From Streptomyces albiflavescens (GTDB lineage Bacteria > Actinomycetota > Actinomycetes > Streptomycetales > Streptomycetaceae), in contig NZ_BMMM01000001.1 of assembly GCF_014645835.1 (NCBI RefSeq), positions 372,001 through 436,000 of the forward strand: 64,000 bases of DNA, read 5' to 3'. Both the position numbers and the translations under genes were made by a program. The first letter of the stretch is position 1. Each line of letters opens with the position of its first letter. The notes under the pieces were generated by a model. The model worked only from the letters and a program-made list of their open reading frames with translations, had not been told where the DNA came from and searched no databases. Positions 57,986 to 64,000 of the stretch are shown in pieces.

Positions 57986-58849
57986 TACGCCGATGAGCCG
58001 TGCCACCGCCCGGGCCATCGCCTCCCGCCCCACGCTGAGGTACTTCCGGGAGTCCACCGCCTCGGGGTGGGCGGCGAGGAACTCCCGGATGGCGCCGGTC
58101 ATCGCGATGTTCAGCGCGGTGCCGACGTTGACCTTGGCGATGCCGCCCGCGACGGCGGCGGCCAGCTCGTCGTCCGGCACTCCCGAGGAGCCGTGCAGGA
58201 CGAGCGGCACGCCCAGCGTCGCCGTCAATCGCTTGAGGAGGTCGTGGTCGAGGGTGGCGGTGCGCGTGGTCATCGCGTGCGAGCTGCCGATCGCGACGGC
58301 CAGGGCGTCCACGCCGGAGTCGGCCACGAAGGCGCGGGCCTCGGCGGGGTCGGTGCGGGCGCCGGGGGCGTGCGCGTCGAGCGGCGGCTCGGCGGGCCTC
58401 CCCCGCCCGCCCGGCCCCGCCTTTCCGCCGACTTCTCCCAACTCGGCCTCGATCCACAGGCCTTGGGCGTGTGCCCAGTCGGCGGCAGCGCGGGTGGCGG
58501 CGAGGTTCGCCTCGTACGGCAGCCGCGCCGCGTCGTACATGACGGAGCTGAACCCGGCGCCGGGCGCCTGCCTCAGCAGATCGTCGCTCTGGACGTGGTC
58601 GAGGTGCAACGCGACGGGCACCGAGGCGCGTTCGGCCGCCGCGGTCGCGGCGCGGGCGAGCGGAAGCAGCCGTCCGTAGCGGAACTTCACCGCGTTCTCG
58701 CTGACTTGGAGAACGACGGGAGCGTCGACGGACTCGGCTCCCGCGATGACGGCCTCGACGTGTTCGAGGGTGATGATGTTGAACGCGGCGACGGCGGTCC
58801 GCGCCTCGGCGGCCGCGACGACAAGGTCACCGGTTGCTGCGAGGGGCAC
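57974..58849 (-). CDS. class II aldolase, GatY/KbaY/FbaA family
   Basis: 291 residues. The zinc and catalytic residues appear at Asp84/His85 (LHLDHV), Glu region IEAELGEVGG, His in AIGSSHAM and His in LVLHGSSGV; NVGTALN and the phosphate-binding GGIAKVN agree with the family. The neighbouring SIS isomerase and DeoR genes suggest tagatose-1,6-bisphosphate or a related amino-sugar intermediate rather than glycolysis. 33 bp after the SIS gene, same operon. Confidence 0.9.
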   Translation of the reverse strand: MPLAATGDLVVAAAEARTAVAAFNIITLEHVEAVIAGAESVDAPVVLQVSENAVKFRYGRLLPLARAATAAAERASVPVALHLDHVQSDDLLRQAPGAGFSSVMYDAARLPYEANLAATRAAADWAHAQGLWIEAELGEVGGKAGPGGRGRPAEPPLDAHAPGARTDPAEARAFVADSGVDALAVAIGSSHAMTTRTATLDHDLLKRLTATLGVPLVLHGSSGVPDDELAAAVAGGIAKVNVGTALNIAMTGAIREFLAAHPEAVDSRKYLSVGREAMARAVARLIGVLRG

Positions 58850-58882
58850 AACTCCTCCTTCTCGGTGGGTGGTCGAGCCAGG

Positions 58883-59773
58883 TCAGTGGACCGTCGGGCG
58901 GAGGATCACCGAGCGGGTGAGGTGGCGCGGCTGGTCGGGGTTCAGCCCGCGGGCCGCGGCGACGGCGACCGCCAGTCGCTGGGCGCGGACGAGTTCGGCG
59001 AGCGGGTCGAGCGCGCCGGCCACCCACAACCCGCCGGTCTCCCGCACCTGTTCGGCCAGCCCTTCGGGCGCCTCGCCGAACATCCAGGTGGCGGTGGACC
59101 GAGTGGTGATGCTGATGGGACCGTGCCGGTATTCCATCGCCGGGTACGCCTCCGTCCAGGCGAGCGAGGCCTCGCGCATCTTGAGCCCGGCCTCATGGGC
59201 CAGCCCTACGGTCCAGCCGCGGCCGAGGAAGGTGAACTGCGTGCAGTCGACCAACCCCTCGGGCAGCGGAGTCTCCAGGGCGGTGCGCGCGTCGGCCACG
59301 ACGGCGTCGGTGTGCAGACCGAGGTGGGCCCTGAGCAGCGTGAGCGCGGTGGTCGCGAACCGCGTCTGCACCACGGAGCGCTCGTCGGCGAAGTCGAGCA
59401 CGACGATGTCGTCCGCGGACTCCATCACGGGGGTCTCGGGGTCGGCGGTGATGGCGGTCGTACGCGTACGTCCCCGAAGGTGCCCGAGGAGTTCGAGTAC
59501 CTCGGTGGTGGTGCCGGAGCGGGTGAGAGCGACGACGCGGTCGTACGAGCGGCCGTGCGGGAACTCCGACGCGGCGAAGGCGTCCGTCTCGCCCTGCCCG
59601 GACCGCTCGCGCAGCGCGGCCACGGCCTGCGCCATGAAGAACGAGGTGCCGCACCCCACGATCGCGACCCGCTCTCCTGCCGCGGGCAGCGCGGCTCCGT
59701 GCGCGGCGGCCTGCTGGGCGGCGCGGCTCCAGCACTCGGGCTGACTGTTCAGCTCGTTCTCGACATGCGTCAT
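58883..59773 (-). CDS. SIS-domain sugar isomerase/deaminase (AgaS-like)
   Basis: 296 residues with two SIS halves: VAIVGCGTSFFMAQAVAALR, ALTRSGTTTEVLELLGHLRG in the first, and FLGRGWTVGLAHEAGLKMRE, EYRHGPISITTRS in the second. This is the isomerase half of GlmS/AgaS, without a glutaminase domain, so it acts on amino-sugar phosphates. GGGAGGGG fixes ATG 59773. First gene of the module, divergent from the DeoR gene. Confidence 0.9.
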   Translation of the reverse strand: MTHVENELNSQPECWSRAAQQAAAHGAALPAAGERVAIVGCGTSFFMAQAVAALRERSGQGETDAFAASEFPHGRSYDRVVALTRSGTTTEVLELLGHLRGRTRTTAITADPETPVMESADDIVVLDFADERSVVQTRFATTALTLLRAHLGLHTDAVVADARTALETPLPEGLVDCTQFTFLGRGWTVGLAHEAGLKMREASLAWTEAYPAMEYRHGPISITTRSTATWMFGEAPEGLAEQVRETGGLWVAGALDPLAELVRAQRLAVAVAAARGLNPDQPRHLTRSVILRPTVH

Positions 59774-59889
59774 GCCGTACCCCTCCCAGCGATGCTTGTT
59801 CCTGCAAGATATAGCGAGCTTTCGAACATAATCAAGCATTCCGGTGAGAGCGGGGTGCGCTAAGGTCACGGAAGATCGAGGAATGGAGT
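59774..59889. promoter_or_regulatory. divergent control region of the amino-sugar module
   Basis: An AT-rich stretch (GCAAGATATAGCGAGC) is bracketed by ATGCTTG (59792-59798) and CAAGCAT (59833-59839), 7-bp inverted arms 34 bp apart, with CTTTCGAACATAATC between. CTTTC-type boxes are known for AgaR-like DeoR proteins, so these are likely operator half-sites. Confidence 0.5.
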
Positions 59890-59895
59890 GTGCGG

Positions 59896-60675
59896 ATGTC
59901 GCGGGACGCCCGCTGGAAGGCGCTGCTGGAACTGCTGGTGGAGCGGGGCCGGTTGGATGTCGAGGACGCCGCTGCCCAGCTAGAGGTGTCGGCCGCGACG
60001 ATCCGGCGCGACTTCGACCAGCTCGCCGAGCAGCAGATGCTCGTGCGCACCCGAGGTGGCGCGGTCGTCCACGGCGTCTCCTACGAACTGCCTCTGCGTT
60101 ACAAGACCGCCCGCCACGCCTCCGAGAAGCAGCGCATCGCGAAGGCGGTGGCCGACCTCATCGCCCCGGGCGAGGCGGTGGGCCTGACGGGCGGCACCAC
60201 GACCACCGAGGTGGCCCGCGCCCTGGCCGTACGCCCCGATCTGGCATCCGGCTCCCCCGCGCTGACCGTCGTCACGAACGCGCTGAACATCGCCAACGAA
60301 CTTGCCGTGCGCCCCCAGTTCAAGATCGTGGTGACGGGTGGGGTCGCGCGCCCGCAGTCGTACGAACTCATCGGTCCGCTCGCGGACGGCGTACTCGGCC
60401 AGATCACCATCGACGTCGCCGTGCTCGGCGTGGTCGCCTTCGACGCCACGCATGGCGCGGCCGCCCACGACGAGGCCGAGGCCGCGATCAATCGCCTCTT
60501 GTGCGAGCGCGCCGAGCGCGTGATCGTCGCCGCCGACTCCAGCAAGCTGGGACAGCGCGCCTTCGCCCGGATCTGCGCGGCGGAGTCGGTGGACACGCTG
60601 GTCACAGACGCGGCGGTGGGGCCGGAGACGGTGCGGCGATTCGAGGAGGCGGGGGTGAGCGTTGTCGCCGTGTGA
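59896..60675 (+). CDS. DeoR-family transcriptional regulator (AgaR-like)
   Basis: 259 residues. DeoR HTH (GRLDVEDAAAQLEVSAATIR, RDFDQLAEQQMLVRTRGGAV) and DeoRC sensor domain (GLTGGTTTTEVARALAVR, VIVAADSSKLGQRAFARI). ATG 59896 has GGAG 7 nt upstream; GTG 59890 is too close to it. Probably represses the divergent SIS/aldolase operon and is released by a sugar phosphate. Confidence 0.92.
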   Translation: MSRDARWKALLELLVERGRLDVEDAAAQLEVSAATIRRDFDQLAEQQMLVRTRGGAVVHGVSYELPLRYKTARHASEKQRIAKAVADLIAPGEAVGLTGGTTTTEVARALAVRPDLASGSPALTVVTNALNIANELAVRPQFKIVVTGGVARPQSYELIGPLADGVLGQITIDVAVLGVVAFDATHGAAAHDEAEAAINRLLCERAERVIVAADSSKLGQRAFARICAAESVDTLVTDAAVGPETVRRFEEAGVSVVAV

Positions 60676-60810
60676 GGGCTGACAACTCGGTTCACAGCCG
60701 AACCGCTGGGTACCGCGAACACGCTTGAAGGGCGACAACTCGGTTCACAGCCGAGCTGCTGGGCACCGCGAACACGCTTGAAGGGCGATGACTGGGTTCA
60801 CAGCCGCGTC
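60675..60810. repeat. 2.5 tandem repeats of 53-54 bp after the DeoR gene
   Basis: Units 60675-60728 and 60729-60781 differ at about six positions; a third partial unit (60782-60810) keeps the first about 28 bp. Each begins AGGGC.GACAACTCGGTTCA, then CAGCC, and ends CGAACACGCTTGA. GGCTG and CAGCC within a unit could form a weak stem. The rest of 60811-61009 shows nothing but the next gene's leader. Confidence 0.85.
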
Positions 60811-61009
60811 GCCTGTGCCTCGGCCGACAACGGCCCTTACGGCTGAGCGCCCGCCCGGACCGTCGGCCCGCGCCTGCCGAGGCGTCGCCGACCCACCCCC
60901 CGGCCGGGCCCAGCGGACAACTGCGGACCCGCCACACGCCCGCGGACACCACCTCTCGCCATAGGAATCATGAGAAAATGTGCGAAATCGGCAGCGAGGT
61001 GGCGGCACC

Positions 61010-62242
61010 ATGGCGGACGCGGGGATCGACTACGCGGCGGTGTTCCGGACCCTGCCCAGCATGGTGGCGCTGCTGACCCCCCAACTCGTCTACGCGGACG
61101 CCAACGAGGAATTCCTCCATATGTCCGGGCGCACACGGGAGCAGCTGATCGGCCGCTACCTGTTCGACGTCTTCCCGGACAACCCGAACGACGCCACCGC
61201 GACGGGCATGCGCGACCTCGCGGCCTCCCTGCTCCGGGTCGCGGCCACCGGCGAACGCGACGCGATGGCCCTGCAGCGGTACGACGTCGAATCCGTCGAG
61301 CAGCCCGGGCAGTGGGAGGAACGCTTCTGGAGCCCCATCAACGCGCCCGTGCACGGCCCGGACGGGAAGGTGGTGCTGCTGGTGCACCGCGTCGAGGACG
61401 TCACCGAACTGATCCGGGCCCGCGGCGGACCGAGCGGGAGCTGGGCCCGTGTGCTGGAGGCCGAGCTGTACACGCGCGCCCGCGAACTGCAGGAGGTCAA
61501 CGAACGTCTGCGCCAGTCCCACGCCCGCGAGCGCGAGGTGGCGCTGGCCCTGCAGAAGGCGATGCTGCCGGCACCTCGTCAGCTGGGACACCACCGGGCC
61601 GCCGTGCGCTACCGACCCGCGGTCGGCTCACTGAACGTGTGCGGGGACTGGTACGACATGGTCGACCTGGTGGGCGGCGGCAACCGCATCGGCGTGGCCG
61701 TGGGCGACGTGGTCGGCCACGGGCTGGAGGCCGCCGGCGTCATGGGCCAGCTGCGCAGCGCGCTCACCGCCGCCTCCCGAGTCGCCGACGGCCCGGCACA
61801 GGCCCTGGACGTCCTGGGACGTTATGCCCATGTGGTCGACGGCGCCGAATCGGCCACCGCGGTCACGACCTTCATCGACTTCGACCACCACACCCTCACG
61901 TACAGCAGCGCAGGCCACCCTCCGCCCGCGCTGGTCCACGCCGACGGTCGCGTGGAGTTCCTCGACCAGGCCACCGACCCTCCGCTCGACGCCCACCCCG
62001 ACCCGATCCCGAGGCCACAGGCCGACACCACGTTCACCGACGGCGCCGCCGTCGTGCTGTACACCGACGGCCTGATCGAACGGCGCGGCGAGGACATCGA
62101 CACCGGACTCGACCGCCTCGCCACTTCCCTGGTCCGCCACAAGGACGCCGACCCCGAGACCCTCGCGGACGCCGTCCTCCACGAGCTGCTCCCGCCGGGG
62201 GGCGCCACCGACGACACGGCGCTGATCATCGTGCGGTTGTGA
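61010..62242 (+). CDS. PAS-domain SpoIIE-family PP2C phosphatase
   Basis: 410 residues. A PAS domain (about 10-125: FRTLPSMVALLTPQLVYADA, GRTREQLIGRYLFDVFPD), a coiled coil (about 140-185) and a SpoIIE phosphatase domain with NVCGDWYDM, VGDVVGHG, YSSAGHPPPA, LYTDGLIERR and ATDDTALIIV. The layout is common in Streptomyces partner-switching networks. GAGGTGG fixes ATG 61010. No kinase gene is adjacent; candidates in the window are at 27.2 and 46.0 kb. Confidence 0.93.
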   Translation: MADAGIDYAAVFRTLPSMVALLTPQLVYADANEEFLHMSGRTREQLIGRYLFDVFPDNPNDATATGMRDLAASLLRVAATGERDAMALQRYDVESVEQPGQWEERFWSPINAPVHGPDGKVVLLVHRVEDVTELIRARGGPSGSWARVLEAELYTRARELQEVNERLRQSHAREREVALALQKAMLPAPRQLGHHRAAVRYRPAVGSLNVCGDWYDMVDLVGGGNRIGVAVGDVVGHGLEAAGVMGQLRSALTAASRVADGPAQALDVLGRYAHVVDGAESATAVTTFIDFDHHTLTYSSAGHPPPALVHADGRVEFLDQATDPPLDAHPDPIPRPQADTTFTDGAAVVLYTDGLIERRGEDIDTGLDRLATSLVRHKDADPETLADAVLHELLPPGGATDDTALIIVRL

Positions 62243-62523
62243 CCCATACGCGGCGTGGGCGTTGCCGACGCCGACCGGGCGTAACCGACGCCGCATGGAC
62301 GTAGCCGACGTCGAATGGACGCATGCCGGGCTGCTACGCCATGCGGGCGATCGACCGGGACATTCAGTAATCGCGTGATGACGTCAAGGCATCCTGCCTG
62401 TTGAGTGGTGTCGACCTCCCTGCCGACTACGGCAATCAGCCGCCCCGGCTACTGCTTCGGCCCGGCGCCTCCCGCCCGCCGCAACGGCATCGCGTCTCCG
62501 TCCCGACAGAACAGGAGCCCGGC

Positions 62524-63405
62524 ATGCTCGTCACCCACCTTGCTCTGGTGTCCGAGACCGACCAGATCACCCCGTCCCAGCTCACCCGGGTCGCGGCCGC
62601 ACTGCAGAAACAGGCCACCCGGGACTTCGACCCGATCTGGAAGGTCCCCGCCACCGTTGACGGCTTCGACAGGCTCAAGGACGTTCCGGTCGGCTACTGG
62701 CCCATGATCGTCCGTGACGACATCCAGCAGTCCGGAGCAGCCGGCGTCCACCTCGACAACAACGGCCAGCCGTTCTCATTGATCGAGTACAGCGACAGCT
62801 GGTCGCTGACGGCCAGTCACGAAATGCTGGAAATGCTCGGCGACCCCGGCGGCAATCGGCTGGTCGCGGGCCAGTCCCCCAAACCGGGCCAGGGCGTGGT
62901 GGAGTTCCTGGTGGAAGTCGCGGACCCCTCGGAGGCGCCGGAGAACGGCTACACCATCAACGGCCTGCTGATGTCGGACTTCTTCACCCCGCACTTCTAC
63001 GACCCGGTCGCCGCCCCCGGTGTGCGCTACAGCTTCACCGGCAAACTGGACGGCCCCCGGAAGATCCTGCCCGGCGGCTACATCAGCTGGCACGACCCGG
63101 TCACCGACCACTGGTGGCAGCAGATCTGGTTCGACACCGACCAGCCCCGCTTCCGTGACCTGGGCCGTCTGACGGCCCGCGCGGGCAGCCTGCGCGCGGC
63201 CATCGACTCCCGCACAGGGACGATCAGGCGCATCGCCACCAGCGGCCCGGAGTCCGATCGTTTCGCCGCCGCCCGCACCCTGACCGCCGCGGCGAAGGAG
63301 TCCACCACGTCCCGCGCCGACGCGTGGCGCATCCAGATCGACGAATTGCAGGCCGGCCCTGTCATCGAAGGCGCCTGGGAAGGCGGCGAGCACGACAATG
63401 AGTAG
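62524..63405 (+). CDS. hypothetical protein with HExxE motif
   Basis: 293 residues. The sequence around residues 96-107 (TASHEMLEMLGDP: His99, Glu100, Glu103, Asp107) resembles a zinc-peptidase-like HExxE/H site, preceded by LIEYSDSWSL. The middle has NGLLMSDFFTPHFYDP and WWQQIWFDTDQPR, and the C-terminal about 70 residues are helical. No signal peptide. AGGAG lies 5 nt before ATG 62524. Family not recognised; enzymatic activity is only suggested by the motif. Confidence 0.8.
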   Translation: MLVTHLALVSETDQITPSQLTRVAAALQKQATRDFDPIWKVPATVDGFDRLKDVPVGYWPMIVRDDIQQSGAAGVHLDNNGQPFSLIEYSDSWSLTASHEMLEMLGDPGGNRLVAGQSPKPGQGVVEFLVEVADPSEAPENGYTINGLLMSDFFTPHFYDPVAAPGVRYSFTGKLDGPRKILPGGYISWHDPVTDHWWQQIWFDTDQPRFRDLGRLTARAGSLRAAIDSRTGTIRRIATSGPESDRFAAARTLTAAAKESTTSRADAWRIQIDELQAGPVIEGAWEGGEHDNE

Positions 63406-63443
63406 GACGAGCCCACTGGGACCGCCCGGGAAGGAGGTGCGCT

Positions 63444-63671
63444 GTGGCAGACGAGAAGAAGGACAGCGAGGACCGCGCCGACCACCTGCATGCGGTGATC
63501 GATCGCCTCACGGCCGGACCGGCGACGGAATCGGCTGCCGTTACCCCCAAGGGGCCCGGTGGCATGAGTCTGCGTGAGGCCATCCACCGCCGGATGCACG
63601 AACTCGATGCCTCCGAAGGCGATTCCCCGCCCACGGAGCAGACGGTGAAGCCCGACGTCGAAACGTCCTGA
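63444..63671 (+). CDS. small hydrophilic hypothetical protein
   Basis: 75 residues, strongly charged and without hydrophobic segments (MADEKKDSEDRADHLHAVID, SLREAIHRRMHELDASEGD). GTG 63444 has a full AAGGAGG site, so it is certainly translated. It follows the HExxE protein by 38 bp and is probably co-transcribed. Function unknown; it looks like a small regulator or substrate of its neighbour. Confidence 0.8.
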   Translation: MADEKKDSEDRADHLHAVIDRLTAGPATESAAVTPKGPGGMSLREAIHRRMHELDASEGDSPPTEQTVKPDVETS

Positions 63672-63973
63672 GCCCCGTGACCGCACCGGCGCCCGCCGTC
63701 TCGAGGCCGTGCCGACGACACACCGGTCACGGACGCGGCGGTGCGGTAACTGTCGGGTGCCCCAGGACCGATGGGTGGCCGGGCACGACACGGGTGTCGT
63801 GCCCCGCCACCCGCGCCTTCGCCCGCGATCAACTCTTGCGATGTCGGCTGCACCGGAGTTCTTCGGCGTGGTGGCGCCCCGTCGGAAGAGCTACTGAGCC
63901 CGCCTCGAGCGTGGTGATCGCCCGACGCGTGAATCACCACCCGCCTGGGCAGCGGTCCGGCGGCCGGGGCGTC
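63672..63973. other. intergenic region with strong terminator
   Basis: No gene recognised. The main feature is the hairpin at 63781-63804. An open frame at 63709-63897 lacks a ribosome site and any known pattern. Confidence 0.6.
63781..63804. terminator. hairpin terminator, 11-bp perfect stem
   Basis: GGGCACGACAC (63781-63791) and GTGTCGTGCCC (63794-63804) pair exactly around 2 nt (or as 10 bp with a 4-nt loop). It lies 110 bp after the last plus-strand gene. Confidence 0.85.
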
Positions 63974-64000
63974 TCAGGCCCGGCCGGTCACGAACCAGTC
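63974..64000 (-). CDS. possible 3' end of a gene entering from the right edge
   Basis: The minus strand reads DWFVTGRA and then TGA at 63976-63974. Eight codons are too few to identify a family, but the codon use is typical and a terminator lies beyond the stop. Confidence 0.3.
   Translation of the reverse strand, partial: DWFVTGRA

Noticed and set aside
60675..60810. 53-bp repeats considered as CRISPR
   Set aside because: Units abut with no unique spacers and only 2.5 copies exist.

Overview
The window is chromosomal DNA from a high-GC actinomycete, almost certainly a Streptomyces. The third codon position is nearly all G/C, GTG starts and 4-bp ATGA/GTGA gene overlaps are common, and the gene families are typical of the genus: PucR/CdaR and ROK regulators, SpoIIE phosphatases with anti-sigma-type kinases, a multi-HAMP hybrid kinase, and a TTA codon that would need the bldA tRNA. 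I found no phage, plasmid, insertion sequence, CRISPR array, rRNA or tRNA, and no PKS/NRPS cluster. It reads as ordinary accessory/arm-proximal chromosome with several catabolic islands.

Layout. 0-10 kb: a catabolic uptake island. A five-gene Liv-type ABC transporter operon (minus strand, ATPases first, binding protein last) lies between two PucR-type regulators and a carboxymuconolactone-decarboxylase-like plus SDR gene pair. A TetR gene follows the second PucR gene. 10-15 kb: a TetR/HAD/thiolase set on the minus strand. The TetR and thiolase promoters share a near-identical operator-like sequence. A divergent alpha/beta hydrolase and an SCO6745-like gene follow, then a decayed acyl-CoA synthetase remnant. 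15-20 kb: an MHS-family transporter, a GAF-PucR regulator, 3-hydroxybutyrate dehydrogenase and a NUDIX enzyme. 20-29 kb: apolipoprotein N-acyltransferase, then a signalling block made of a response regulator, a 1417-residue soluble hybrid histidine kinase with six exact 92-residue HAMP-pair repeats, and a divergent HATPase-GAF-SpoIIE phosphatase.

29-43 kb: mainly envelope and unknown-function genes. These are an O-antigen-ligase-like membrane protein, a PH-like membrane protein, an Asp/Glu racemase-like protein divergent from a HpnB-like glycosyltransferase, a two-domain TerD protein, a MOSC protein, an Rv1733c-like membrane protein, a beta-helix/CbbX-type AAA+ fusion, and an 811-residue membrane serine hydrolase with a TTA codon. 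42-50 kb: a DeoR regulator, an SRPBCC protein, a Cds1-like PLP enzyme with a conspicuous upstream palindrome, an anti-sigma-type ATPase, and a SHOCT/MacB-type ABC operon divergent from a TetR gene.

50-64 kb: DUF4865 and phosphotriesterase-like genes, a LysR remnant, ROK plus AlkB, an RlmG-like methyltransferase, AraC and phytanoyl-CoA-dioxygenase-like genes, an Aga/Gat-type amino-sugar module (class II aldolase, SIS isomerase, divergent DeoR), a tandem repeat, a PAS-SpoIIE phosphatase, and an HExxE-motif protein with a small downstream gene. The first gene runs off the left edge, and a few codons of another probably enter from the right edge. Functions are assigned from motifs read by eye. 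No database search was run.
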